From contig CAZXUI010000015.1 in assembly GCA_964643885.1 (NCBI GenBank), forward strand, positions 1 through 64,000: 64,000 nucleotides of DNA. The letters are read 5' to 3'. A model generated the notes under the pieces. It did not search any database. It was not told the DNA's origin and worked only from the letters and a program-made list of their open reading frames with translations. The DNA is from CAADGL01 sp964643885. Its GTDB lineage: Bacteria; Planctomycetota; Phycisphaerae; UBA1845; Fen-1342. Below are positions 1 to 8,107 of the stretch, piece after piece (within the stretch, counting starts at the first letter, position 1; the number at the start of each line of letters is the position of its first letter). The position numbers and the translations under genes were made by a program.

Positions 1-105
1 CAGAGGCCGGTCCCCCAAACAGACCGGCCAGAGGCCGGTCCCCCAATCAGACCGGTCAGAGGCCGGTCCCCCAATCAGACCGGTCAGAGACCGGTCCCCC
101 ACTCC
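1..105. repeat. 28-bp tandem repeat array, about 3.7 copies
   Basis: Units begin at about 21, 49 and 77, with a partial unit before them, so the period is 28 bp. Each unit holds the self-complementary octamer GACCGGTC (or GACCGGCC), a 3-nt AGA spacer, a second GGCCGGTC or GACCGGTC arm and a CCCCCA tail. The array is cut by the window edge, so its full size is unknown. The same GACCGGTC core recurs at 56647-56845 with a 21-bp period. There are no unique spacers, so this is not a CRISPR array. Confidence 0.85.
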
Positions 106-154
106 TGATGCAGCAAGGTGCGAGAGGGGAAGCTTGCACCAGCGGAGAAAGCAC

Positions 155-173
155 GGGCAAGCTGCGCTTGCCC
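155..173. repeat. Dispersed palindrome, GGGCAAGC arms
   Basis: This is a perfect 8-bp inverted repeat, GGGCAAGC / TGC / GCTTGCCC. The same 19-nt palindrome with similar flanks is present at 16430-16448 inside the second M14 peptidase gene, so it is a dispersed element and not a local terminator. It lies 88 bp beyond the 3' end of fliM. Confidence 0.75.
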
Positions 174-260
174 ATGCCACCCGGCCGGCGGCAAAGAGAA
201 CCTTTGCCGTACCGCGCTCCGGGCTCGTCGCGGCGGCTCAGAATGGCTCGTCGATTCGGT

Positions 261-1271
261 TCAGAGAGGTTCGTCGATCGGGGCCTTGCGGGTGAGGCGG
301 ATGGCGCGGTGGCCGCGGAGCTGGCAGGGCTGGCCGGCGAACTTGTTGAGGCCGGCAACGCGGATGATGAGGTCCTTGCCGGCGCGCTTGTCGAAGGTGA
401 TCAGGTCGCCCGGCCGCAGCGAGCGCAGCTCGCTGAGGCGGATGCGGGACTCGGCCAGGTAGGTCGTCAGCTCCACGCTGGAGTGCGAGAGGTTGCGGAG
501 GATGCGTTGCTGGTGCGTGCCGGCGGTGGCGCGGGGCTTGAAGAACCAAGACTGCGTGGTGAGCCGGCTGAGCACGGACTCGATCGTGTTGAAGGGGATG
601 CAGAGACTCATCGTGCCGACGCACTGGCCGAAGCGCAGCTCGAAGGTGATGAAGACGACGACCTCGGTGGGTGCGACGATGTGCACGAGGTGCGGGTTGC
701 TCTCGGTTTCGACGATCTCGAAGCGGGCGTCGACGAGGTTGCGCCAGACTTCGGAGAGGTGTTCGAGGGCCTTCTCGGCGATGCGCGAGGTGAGGCGCGA
801 TTCGATCGAGGTCAGCGGCCGCTGCGGGATGAACTGGGTCTGGTTGCTGCCGCCCAGGAGGCGGTCGATGATCGGGTAGACAATCAGCGGACTGAGCTCG
901 AGGCACATCTGGCCTTCGAGCGGCGGCGCCTGGATGACCATGAAGCAGGTCGGGTTGGGCAGCGAGTGAATGAACTCGTTGTAGGTGAGCTGCTCGACGC
1001 CGAGCACGTGGACGTCGATGATGGTTCGCAGAAATCCGGAAAGCGTCGCGCCGAAATTGCGTGCGAAGACCTCGTGGATGGAGGCCAGGGCGCGAATCTG
1101 GTCCTTGCTGACGCGCTCCGGCCGCGTGAAGTCGTATGGGACCGCTTCCGCGGCGATGCTGAAGGGGGATTCCGGTTCGCCGGCGGTCGCGGGGCCGGAT
1201 GCGGGCGTTTCGCCCTCCTTGACGGCGGCCAGGAGGGCCTCAACTTCTTGCTGGTCGAGGATTTCGGACAT
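261..1271 (-). CDS. fliM: Flagellar motor switch protein FliM
   Basis: FliM is part of the cytoplasmic C-ring of the flagellar motor and binds phosphorylated CheY to switch rotation. The protein has 336 residues, the usual FliM length. The N-terminus (ILDQQEVEALL, residues 4-14) matches the conserved CheY-P-binding peptide of FliM. The middle part matches the FliM core, including the region around NPTCFMV and LGGSNQ, and the C-terminal quarter is the SpoA-type surface-presentation domain (LRPGDLITFDK). No other flagellar or chemotaxis gene is visible in the window, so this is a lone fliM. It is divergent from rpsB. Start ATG at 1271. Confidence 0.93.
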   Translation of the reverse strand: MSEILDQQEVEALLAAVKEGETPASGPATAGEPESPFSIAAEAVPYDFTRPERVSKDQIRALASIHEVFARNFGATLSGFLRTIIDVHVLGVEQLTYNEFIHSLPNPTCFMVIQAPPLEGQMCLELSPLIVYPIIDRLLGGSNQTQFIPQRPLTSIESRLTSRIAEKALEHLSEVWRNLVDARFEIVETESNPHLVHIVAPTEVVVFITFELRFGQCVGTMSLCIPFNTIESVLSRLTTQSWFFKPRATAGTHQQRILRNLSHSSVELTTYLAESRIRLSELRSLRPGDLITFDKRAGKDLIIRVAGLNKFAGQPCQLRGHRAIRLTRKAPIDEPL

Positions 1272-1395
1272 TCTGCGGTTCCAGCGGTCGGGCCACGCTC
1301 CGGTGGCGGATCAGCAGGGTCTCCGACGGGGGTATCGGACGAATGGGCCGGCGTGCTGAAGCGGCCGGAATGGGCCTGGAGCGGACGTTCGACCC

Positions 1396-1425
1396 TTGAC
1401 GGGCGCTGGGCGGCGTCGATAACCT
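1396..1425 (+). promoter_or_regulatory. Possible sigma-70 promoter for rpsB
   Basis: TTGACG (1396-1401) and TAACCT (1420-1425) are separated by 18 bp in the fliM-rpsB divergent gap. The -35 matches the consensus at five of six positions; the -10 is weak. It would give a leader of about 125 nt before the rpsB start at 1556. Inferred from sequence only. Confidence 0.3.
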
Positions 1426-1555
1426 ACACCGTTCTGTCGGAAGTCGGTACGCGTCGAGTACCTGCGGGTGCGGCGTGTCTGCCGGCTGGCGTGGGCGAAA
1501 GCTTCAGAAACGGAGGTTCGAGGGTCGTGTTGCGATCTATCTTGGGAGGTGCGTT

Positions 1556-2440
1556 TTGGCATCAGCAGTAGTCCGCGAACTGCTGGACTCGGGTATCCAC
1601 TTCGGCCACCATTGCAGCCGGTGGAACCCGAAGATGGCGCCGTTCATCTACGGGAAGCGCAACTCGATTCATATCATCGACATACGAGAGACGTTGCGGG
1701 GGCTGCTGCTGGCGCAGCGGTTCCTGGCGAAGGTGGTTTCGCGCGGGGACGACGTGCTCTTCGTGGGGACCAAGCGGCAGGCGCGGGAGCCGGTTCGGAT
1801 GGCGGCCGAGCGGACCGGCATGCACTGCGTGACGGAGCGCTGGCTGGGCGGGACGCTGACGAACTTCCGGACGATCCGGTCGCGGTTACAGCGGCTGGAG
1901 GAGCTGGAAGCGATCATGGCGAGCCCGAACTGGGAGACGGGCTACTCGAAGAAGATGAAGGCGATGCTGTCGCGTGAGCTGGAGAAGATCACGCGAAACC
2001 TGTCGGGTGTTCGCAAGATGACGCGGCTGCCGGGGGCGCTGGTAGTGGTCGACGTCCGCAAGGAGGTCAACTGCCTTCGTGAGGCGAAGGCGCTGGGCAT
2101 CCCGACGGTCTGCCTGATCGACACGGACTCGGACCCGGATCACGTGAGCATTCCGATTCCGGGTAATGACGACGCGATGCGGGCGATTCAGCTCGTCGTC
2201 TCGCGGCTGGCGGACGCGGTGGAGGAGGCGAAGCGCAGCCGTCCTGAGCTGCCGCCGCAGCCGGAGGAGTCGTGGGAGGGCGAGGGGGAGCGGGCTCCGC
2301 GTCGGCGCTCGAAGCGTGGCCGGCCCGAGAGCGTGGCGGTGGCCAATGCGGGCACGGCGGTGATGCCGGCTCCGCCGGCGGCCGACGAGGCGCCCGCGGC
2401 GAGCGAGTCGGATTCTGCGGCCGCGCCGGAGCAGTCGTAG
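1556..2440 (+). CDS. rpsB: 30S ribosomal protein S2
   Basis: S2 is a small-subunit ribosomal protein needed for translation initiation. The N-terminal LLDSGIHFGH, the IIDIRETL block and RWLGGTLTNF are all strong S2 signatures, and the fold region ends with IPGNDDAMRAI. An open frame extends upstream to 1475, but a TTG codon at 1556 is preceded by GGGAGG at 1544-1549 with a 6-nt gap, and S2 homology starts right there, so TTG is the likely start. The product is 294 residues. The last 70 or so are a low-complexity, Ala/Pro/Glu-rich tail beyond the usual S2 core. It is followed by tsf, the standard gene pair. Confidence 0.95.
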   Translation: MASAVVRELLDSGIHFGHHCSRWNPKMAPFIYGKRNSIHIIDIRETLRGLLLAQRFLAKVVSRGDDVLFVGTKRQAREPVRMAAERTGMHCVTERWLGGTLTNFRTIRSRLQRLEELEAIMASPNWETGYSKKMKAMLSRELEKITRNLSGVRKMTRLPGALVVVDVRKEVNCLREAKALGIPTVCLIDTDSDPDHVSIPIPGNDDAMRAIQLVVSRLADAVEEAKRSRPELPPQPEESWEGEGERAPRRRSKRGRPESVAVANAGTAVMPAPPAADEAPAASESDSAAAPEQS

Positions 2441-2587
2441 TCGGCCGGTTGCCGGCGTTGGATCGGGCCGGCGGCCCTCCGGGCGGCCGGGGCTGTCGCA
2501 GGAAACATTCAAACCCGATTGCGGTGATTGAGGAATCGTCGCGCGGCGCGGGAGTCGCCGGCGTGAATGTCGTGGAGACGGTGCCAG

Positions 2588-3415
2588 ATGTCGATATCGG
2601 CCGAGCAGGTGAGAGCGTTGCGGGAGAAGACCGGCCTACCGCTGATGGATTGCAAGCGTGCGCTGACGGAGTCGGGCGGCGACGAGGACAAGGCGATCGA
2701 GTGGCTGCGCAAGGCGGGGCTCGGGCGGGTCGAGAAGATGGCCGACCGGGTGGCGTCGGAGGGGCGGATCGCGTGCTACGTGGATGCGAAGACGGGGCGG
2801 GCGGGCATCTGCGAGCTGCGGTGTGAGACGGCGCCGGTTGCGAGCACGGAGGATTTCGTGAGTCTTGCGGCGGCGGTGGCGCAGGTTGCGGCGGGGATGG
2901 AGAATCCGACGCCGGAGAGCGTCTCGTCCAAGCCGCTGCCGGGCAACAGTGCGCAGACGGTGGGCGACCGGCTGCACGAGGTCTTCAACCGCATTCGCGA
3001 GAAGATGCAGATCGCGCGGGTGGCGTCGGTGGACGGCCCGGTGGGCAGCTACATTCACCACAATGCGCAGGTGGGCGTGATCGTTCAGTTCAGTGAGCCG
3101 TGCCCGCCGGAGCTGGCGGCGGACATCTGCATGCACGTGACGGCGATGAAGCCGCGCTGCACGAACCGCGATCAGGTCGCGCCGGAAGAGGTCGCCCGCG
3201 AGCGCGAGGCGGCCAAGGAGGCGGCCAAGGGCAAGCCGGAGCCGGTGGTCGAGAAGATCGTCTCGGGCAAGCTGGACCGCTGGTTCGCCGACTTCGTGCT
3301 GCTGGAGCAGCCCTTCGTCAAAGACGACAAGCGCTCGGTGGCGCAGGTGCTCAAGGACATTTCGCCGAAGCTGACGGTGCGTCAGTTCCTTCGTTTCGAG
3401 GTCGGCGGCGCCTGA
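2588..3415 (+). CDS. tsf: Translation elongation factor Ts
   Basis: EF-Ts is the guanine nucleotide exchange factor that recycles EF-Tu. The product has 275 residues. The N-terminal UBA-like domain carries VRALREKTGLPLMDCKRAL and AIEWLRKAGL, the hallmark EF-Ts motif. The dimerisation and core domain includes GSYIHHNAQVGV, and the C-terminus has LLEQPFVKDDKRSV, also typical. The start was set at ATG 2588, preceded by GGAG at 2574-2577; the upstream in-frame ATG at 2567 lacks a good ribosome site and EF-Ts homology. It lies 147 bp after rpsB, probably co-transcribed. Confidence 0.95.
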   Translation: MSISAEQVRALREKTGLPLMDCKRALTESGGDEDKAIEWLRKAGLGRVEKMADRVASEGRIACYVDAKTGRAGICELRCETAPVASTEDFVSLAAAVAQVAAGMENPTPESVSSKPLPGNSAQTVGDRLHEVFNRIREKMQIARVASVDGPVGSYIHHNAQVGVIVQFSEPCPPELAADICMHVTAMKPRCTNRDQVAPEEVAREREAAKEAAKGKPEPVVEKIVSGKLDRWFADFVLLEQPFVKDDKRSVAQVLKDISPKLTVRQFLRFEVGGA

Positions 3416-3532
3416 CCGGCGCGTCCGGCCGGGTGATCTGACCGCGGCCGGCGGCCGTGGGCGGAGGCGGTCTGCGGCCGGCGACGGAGACAGATCGATG
3501 AGGCAGTTGCCGGCCGGTCCAGTCAGAGCCGC

Positions 3533-4726
3533 ATGAGTTCGCAAGCCGCGCAAATCGTCGGCGACCAGTCCCGCTTCGAAGAGCTCTGCCGCCAGTGGCG
3601 CGGGGAGGGGCGGCTGGCGTTCGACACCGAGTTCATCCGCGACGATACGTACGATGCGATCCTGTGCCTGGTGCAGGTCTGCGACGGGCGGCAGGTGTGG
3701 CTGATCGACCCGACCGAGGGGATCGAGTTCTCCTGCTTCTGGGAGCTGGTGTGCGACCCGGCGGTGGTGACGATCGTGCACGCCGGCAAGGAAGACTTCG
3801 ACCTGTGCATGCGGGCGACGGGCAAGCCGCCGCGGAACGTGTTCGACGTGCAGATCGCGGCGGGGCTGACGGGGCACGGCTATCCGCTGAGCCTGTCGCG
3901 GCTGGTGGGGCTGGTGCTGGGCCGGCGGCTGATCAAGGGGCAGACGCTGACGGACTGGCTGCGTCGGCCGCTGACGCGCGAGCAGCTTCGCTACGCGGTG
4001 GAGGATGTGGCGCATCTGCCGGCGGCGCATGAGCGACTGTCGCAGCAGCTCGCGGAGCTGGGTCGGACGGAATGGGCGCGGGAGGAGTTCGCGCGGTTCG
4101 AGCAGCCGGAGCTGTACGACCGGATGACGACGGGGCGGGTCGCGCGGCTGAAGGGGGCGAGCAAGCTGGACGGGCGGGGGCTGGCGGCGCTGGAGCGGCT
4201 GATCGCGTGGCGCGAGCAGTGGGCCAGCGAGAAGAACCGGCCGGCGCGGGCGCTGATTCGGGATGACATGCTGGTGGAGATCGCGCGTCGGCGGCCGCGG
4301 AAGGCGGAGGACCTGGCGGTGATGCGTGGGTTTCCGCAGGCCCGTAATCCGCGGATTCAGAAGGAGATTCTGAAGCTGCTGGAGGATACGGGCCGGCTGC
4401 CGGAGTCGGAGCTTCCGCAGGCGGAGCGGCCGCGGGAAGAGACGCCGATGGCGAAGGTGATGCTGGATGTGCTGTCGGCGGTGGCGCGGGCGATCTGCCA
4501 CGAGGAGGGCGTGAGCTACGATCTGGTAGGCGGGACGCAGCGGGCGCGGGAGCTGCTGGATCATCTATCGGGGGAGAACGGTGAGGTCCCGGCGCTGCTG
4601 CGGGGCTGGCGGGCGGAGTTCATCGGCCGGCGGCTGGTGGGGGTCTTGCAGGGGCGTGCGGAGGTGCATATCTCGGGCTGGCCGGAGAATCCGCGGCTGG
4701 ACGTCGTGCCTGGGGCGGGGGGTTGA
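3533..4726 (+). CDS. rnd: Ribonuclease D (3'-5' exoribonuclease)
   Basis: RNase D is a DEDD-family exonuclease that trims tRNA precursors and other RNAs from the 3' end. The product is 397 residues. Exo I is FDTEF (catalytic D31 and E33), Exo II is the VHAGKEDFDLC block at about residues 82-92, and Exo III is YAVEDVAHL near 155. An HRDC domain follows at about 210-290, including RLIAWREQWASEKNRPA and PRKAEDLAVMRGF. The tail beyond 300 is less conserved. It lies 117 bp after tsf on the same strand. Confidence 0.92.
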   Translation: MSSQAAQIVGDQSRFEELCRQWRGEGRLAFDTEFIRDDTYDAILCLVQVCDGRQVWLIDPTEGIEFSCFWELVCDPAVVTIVHAGKEDFDLCMRATGKPPRNVFDVQIAAGLTGHGYPLSLSRLVGLVLGRRLIKGQTLTDWLRRPLTREQLRYAVEDVAHLPAAHERLSQQLAELGRTEWAREEFARFEQPELYDRMTTGRVARLKGASKLDGRGLAALERLIAWREQWASEKNRPARALIRDDMLVEIARRRPRKAEDLAVMRGFPQARNPRIQKEILKLLEDTGRLPESELPQAERPREETPMAKVMLDVLSAVARAICHEEGVSYDLVGGTQRARELLDHLSGENGEVPALLRGWRAEFIGRRLVGVLQGRAEVHISGWPENPRLDVVPGAGG

Positions 4727-4799
4727 GGGCGGGACGCGGCGGTCGGCGGCGAGGTTTGAGCGGACGGGCGCGAGTGGCGAAGGAACTGTTGCGCGAGAG

Positions 4800-6155
4800 A
4801 TGTCACGGACTGCATTCATCTTGCTGGTGCTGGATGACGAGGCGCGGGGATCGCGTCTGAGTCAGGCACTGCACGATCAGCACGGGCATGCCTGCCACCA
4901 CGTGAGCAGCCTGGAGGATGCGCTGGAATCGCTGCGTTCGCGGACGCCGGACGTGGTGGTGACTTCGCCGCGACTGGACGGGCGGTCGGCGGTGGAGGCG
5001 CTGGCGGCGGACCTGGCGAAGGTGTCGGGCGATGCGGTGGTGCTGGTGGTTGGGGCGGATCAGCCGCTGCCGGAGGTGGGCTCGGTTGCTCTGCGCCGGG
5101 TCAGCGGCGAGGCGGACGACCGCGAGCTGACGCGCGAGATCGACTCGATCGCGGCGAAGACGGTGGCGGCGCAGGAGGACCGTCGGCTGCGCGAGTCGCT
5201 GGAGGAGCAGCGGGGCGAGATTTTCGAGGGGATCGTCGGCAGCTCGCCGCAGATTCGCAAGGTGACGGAGCGGATCAAGAAGGCGGCCCGGAATAAGGCG
5301 ACGGTGCTGATTCTGGGGGAGACGGGAACGGGCAAGGAGCTGATCGCGGAGGCGATTCACCGCCAGTCGGACCGGGCCCGCAAGCCGCTCAAGAGTGTCA
5401 ACTGCGCGGGGCTGAACGAGAATCTGCTGGAGAGCGAGCTGTTCGGGCACGTGCGCGGGGCGTACACGGGGGCGGTTTCGGACCGGAAGGGGTACTTCGC
5501 GGCGGCGGACGGGGGGACGCTGTTTCTGGACGAAGTGGGCGACATGCCGCTGGTGATGCAGGCGAAGCTGCTGCGGGCGCTGGACCGGCGCGAGATCACG
5601 CCGGTGGGCTCGACGGACGTGCTGCGGGTGGACGTACGGGTGATCGCGGCGACGAACCGGGACCTGCGCGAGCTGGTGGAGAAGAAGGAGTTTCGCGAGG
5701 ACCTGTTCTACCGGCTGAACCAGTTCGAGATTCGCGTGCCGCCGCTGCGCGAGCGGCGGCAGGACATTCCGCTGCTGGCGGTGCATCTGCTGGAGGAGGC
5801 GAACCGCGAGCACGGGACGGCCGTGCCAAGCGTCTCGAGCGAGGCGATGAGCTACCTGACGCGATATTTCTGGCCGGGGAACGTGCGCGAGCTGCGGAAC
5901 GTGATCGTGCGGCTGGCGTGCGAGGTGATCGATCGGCAGATCGAGGCGGATGACCTGCCGGAGGGGATTCGCGGATCGCGCGAGCTGGTTCCGCTGGGGG
6001 CCGGCGGGCTGGTCGGGCTGACGTGGGACCAGGTGGAGCGGATGCTGATCGAGCGGACGCTTCAGGCCACGGGGGGCAACCGCGAGCAGGCGGCCAAAAT
6101 GCTGAACATCGGGACGCGGACGCTGTATCGGAAGATCAAGGAGTATGGGTTGTAG
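4800..6155 (+). CDS. Sigma-54-dependent response regulator with a degenerate receiver
   Basis: This is an NtrC-type bacterial enhancer-binding protein, 451 residues, which would activate RNA polymerase carrying sigma-54. A CheY-like receiver fills residues 4-115 with the acidic pair D12-D13, but the usual phospho-acceptor Asp is replaced by Ser (VVTS56PRLDG). The AAA+ domain follows: Walker A GETGTGKE (173-180), the sigma-54 contact loop GAYTGA (220-225, in place of GAFTGA) and Walker B LFLDE (241-245). The C-terminus is a Fis-type helix-turn-helix (GNREQAAKMLNIGTRTLYRK). ATG 4800 begins the receiver; the open frame upstream overlaps rnd. No partner histidine kinase is adjacent. Confidence 0.9.
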   Translation: MSRTAFILLVLDDEARGSRLSQALHDQHGHACHHVSSLEDALESLRSRTPDVVVTSPRLDGRSAVEALAADLAKVSGDAVVLVVGADQPLPEVGSVALRRVSGEADDRELTREIDSIAAKTVAAQEDRRLRESLEEQRGEIFEGIVGSSPQIRKVTERIKKAARNKATVLILGETGTGKELIAEAIHRQSDRARKPLKSVNCAGLNENLLESELFGHVRGAYTGAVSDRKGYFAAADGGTLFLDEVGDMPLVMQAKLLRALDRREITPVGSTDVLRVDVRVIAATNRDLRELVEKKEFREDLFYRLNQFEIRVPPLRERRQDIPLLAVHLLEEANREHGTAVPSVSSEAMSYLTRYFWPGNVRELRNVIVRLACEVIDRQIEADDLPEGIRGSRELVPLGAGGLVGLTWDQVERMLIERTLQATGGNREQAAKMLNIGTRTLYRKIKEYGL

Positions 6156-6211
6156 CAGGCGGAGTGCGAGCGGGTGCCGCGCCGGAGCAGGCCGAGCGCT
6201 CCCCGGCCGGC

Positions 6212-6249
6212 CGCTAATCTTAGCGCGATGCTAACAATCTGTTAGCATC
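6212..6249. promoter_or_regulatory. Two adjacent AT-rich palindromes sharing GCTAA half-sites
   Basis: A 14-bp palindrome CGCTAA-TC-TTAGCG (6212-6225) is followed after one base by a perfect 10-bp inverted repeat with 3-nt centre, GATGCTAACA / ATC / TGTTAGCATC (6227-6249). Both share the half-site GCTAA. They stand out against the GC-rich surroundings. No T-tract follows, so a repressor or activator operator is more likely than a terminator. The site lies 57 bp after the sigma-54 activator gene and about 220 bp before the next gene. Confidence 0.6.
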
Positions 6250-6471
6250 CTCGAAACGCGTCGATGGCAGAATGGCAAGCTGGCCGGAATTGTGCGGCGA
6301 GGCGACCCAGACGGGGCCGGCATCCGGGGTGGCCGGCGGGAAAGTGGCCCTGCGGGTGGCGGCGGCTGGCCGGAATGACCGCCGTGCGGGTAGACTTTTG
6401 AGGCGGATCGCGGTCTGGGTCGAGCGCACGTGGCGTGTGGCGGCGGGGGCGGGCCTGCGGCGGAAAGCGAG
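6250..6471 (+). other. Non-coding gap after the palindromes
   Basis: I see no supported gene here. A TAGACT hexamer stands at about 6391 and may be a -10 element for the downstream membrane protein, but no convincing -35 accompanies it. Confidence 0.3.
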
Positions 6472-6816
6472 ATGGCCGTAGCGTTGGGGACCCAGAAGGT
6501 GAAGCTGGCGATCGCGGGTGTGCTGCTGGTTGCGGCGGCGGGCGTGATTTATTGGCGCGGCGGCAATCCGGATGCGCTGCCGGACCGGATTACGATGGTT
6601 TGTGCGGCGACGGGGGAGCGCTTCGAGGTGCCGCGCTCGCGGGTGACGTTTCTGCCGGCTGACAACCCGAAGACGGGCCAGGCGACGTTGCTGCCGGCGT
6701 ATGAGAAGGATGGCGTCTGGCTGGTGAGCGGTCGCTACCGGTCGGTGTTGGAGCAGTTGGGGGAGCAGAACAGAATGATCGACCTGCAAACGATGCAGGT
6801 GCGGGCATCTCCGTAG
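6472..6816 (+). CDS. Small single-pass membrane protein, unknown function
   Basis: Not recognised. The product is 114 residues: a short N-terminus, one hydrophobic helix (about residues 12-30, LAIAGVLLVAAAGVIYW) and a soluble region of about 80 residues. The start was placed at ATG 6472; an in-frame ATG at 6430 would add a Gly-rich stretch with no support. It lies just upstream of a pseudopilin-like gene (29 bp), so it may serve the same envelope or secretion function. The soluble part contains VCAATGERFEV, seen here only as a possible small domain. Confidence 0.6.
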   Translation: MAVALGTQKVKLAIAGVLLVAAAGVIYWRGGNPDALPDRITMVCAATGERFEVPRSRVTFLPADNPKTGQATLLPAYEKDGVWLVSGRYRSVLEQLGEQNRMIDLQTMQVRASP

Positions 6817-6845
6817 TCGCAGGGCTCTTCGAGATGGAGCATGGG

Positions 6846-7976
6846 ATGAAACAGACGGCGAGGTCGGGGCGGGGGGCGTTCACACTGATCGAGCTCCTGG
6901 TGGTCGTGGCGATCATCGCGCTTCTGATCTCGATTCTGCTGCCGAGCCTGACTTGCGCGCGTGAGCAGGCCCGGGCGGCCAAGTGCGGCGTATTCCTGCG
7001 CGGGCTGGCGACGGGGCTGACGGCATACGCGACGGAGAACGAGGACTGGATTCCCGGCGTGAATACGACAGGGGTGGCGATTCGGGCGCTGCGGGGCGGG
7101 CCGATGACGCCGCCGGCGCTGTCGAACCCGGAGCTGCCGGTGCAGTCGTTCGACTGGATCACGCCGCTTCTGCGGATGGAGACGACGGACCTGGGCAACA
7201 ACCGGGCGGAGCGCTTCGCGCGCATTCTGAACGAGTATCGCTGCCCGTCGCAGCAGACGATCAATTCGGTGATCTACCAGAATCCGCCGGACCAGGCGGC
7301 GTTTCGCGAGATCGGGAACTGGACCTCGCTGAGCTATCTGATGCCGGCGTATTTCCAGTACTGGGGGCAGTTGCAGCGCAACCGGACGGTGGGGTACTTC
7401 GTGCAGGGCGGCGGTTCGACTCCGATCTACGCGGAAACGATCGGGCCGGAGGCGACGCGGGCGGAGTCCGGGCGGCGGCGCGACTGGGAGGTGGACTCGC
7501 GCGACTACGTGTCGCGGCTGGACAAGGTGGGCACGCCGGCGCGGAAGATCGCGGCGGCCGACGGGACGCGCTATCTGGATGTGACCGGGATTCTGGATCA
7601 CGACGTCAATCCGACGCCGTCGGATTTCGGCTCGTTCACGGACGGCGGCGGCTGGTGGAGCGGCTCGACGGCGTACGGAGTGGCGTCCGGGACGCGGACG
7701 TGGGACGACCGGCCGGTGTCGCGCGGGTCGCCGTCGAGCGGGCAGAATCTGCCGCTGAGCTTCCGGCACGGCTGCCCGGACCGGGACCGGGTGACGCGGA
7801 GCGTGTTCGACAACCAGGGGGCGATCAACGCGGCCTTTTTCGACGGGAGCGTGCGGCGGCTGAGCGACGAGATGGCGCGCAGCGTCGAGTACTGGTATCC
7901 GAGCGGGAGCGTCGTGCGGCCCAGCGGTGTGGTGGAGGGGCTGACCTTCGCGCCGAACGGGTTCGTGATTCCGTAG
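6846..7976 (+). CDS. Pseudopilin-like protein with prepilin N-terminal methylation motif
   Basis: Planctomycete genomes encode many proteins of this type. A short basic leader is followed by the prepilin peptidase site and N-methylation helix (G-AFTLIELLVVVAIIALL), so the protein should be cleaved after Gly and methylated on Phe. The C-terminus carries INAAFFDGSVRRLS, resembling the H-X9-DG/FFDGS-type C-terminal motif common in these proteins. The product is 376 residues. ATG 6846 was chosen because GGAG at 6836-6839 sits 6 nt upstream; an ATG at 6834 is in frame but poorer. Its substrate or assembly partners are unknown. Confidence 0.85.
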   Translation: MKQTARSGRGAFTLIELLVVVAIIALLISILLPSLTCAREQARAAKCGVFLRGLATGLTAYATENEDWIPGVNTTGVAIRALRGGPMTPPALSNPELPVQSFDWITPLLRMETTDLGNNRAERFARILNEYRCPSQQTINSVIYQNPPDQAAFREIGNWTSLSYLMPAYFQYWGQLQRNRTVGYFVQGGGSTPIYAETIGPEATRAESGRRRDWEVDSRDYVSRLDKVGTPARKIAAADGTRYLDVTGILDHDVNPTPSDFGSFTDGGGWWSGSTAYGVASGTRTWDDRPVSRGSPSSGQNLPLSFRHGCPDRDRVTRSVFDNQGAINAAFFDGSVRRLSDEMARSVEYWYPSGSVVRPSGVVEGLTFAPNGFVIP

Positions 7977-8020
7977 CGGCCGGCGGCCGTTGGCGGGCTT
8001 GCGGCCGGCCGGTTTTCCTC
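7977..8020 (+). terminator. Possible GC-rich stem-loop after the pseudopilin gene
   Basis: Complementary GCGGCCGGC / GCCGGCCGG-type arms directly after the stop codon are followed by a short TTTT run. The arms can pair in several registers and the T-run is short, so this is a weak terminator candidate. Confidence 0.25.
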
Positions 8021-8068
8021 GATATTTCAGGGCACAGGCGGGGCGGATGGCGGGCGGGGCTGCGCGCT

Positions 8069-8098
8069 TTGAGAGCGTGCGGGCGGTTGGGGTAAGAT
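8069..8098 (+). promoter_or_regulatory. Possible sigma-70 promoter for aspartokinase
   Basis: TTGAGA (8069-8074) and TAAGAT (8093-8098) are separated by 18 bp. The expected start of transcription is within a few bases of the ATG at 8108, so the mRNA would be almost leaderless; no good ribosome site is seen there. Inferred from sequence only. Confidence 0.35.
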
Positions 8099-8107
8099 TC
8101 GCGGTCT

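Noticed and set aside
1..105. CRISPR array
   Set aside because: The units abut each other with no unique spacers and no cas genes are present; the same holds for 56647-56845.
108..1571. 487-residue open frame on the plus strand over fliM
   Set aside because: It is a GC-rich shadow of fliM with no ribosome site and low-complexity Ala/Glu/Arg sequence.
2636..4564. 642-residue antisense frame over tsf and rnd
   Set aside because: Arg/Pro/Leu-rich shadow; both sense genes are certain.
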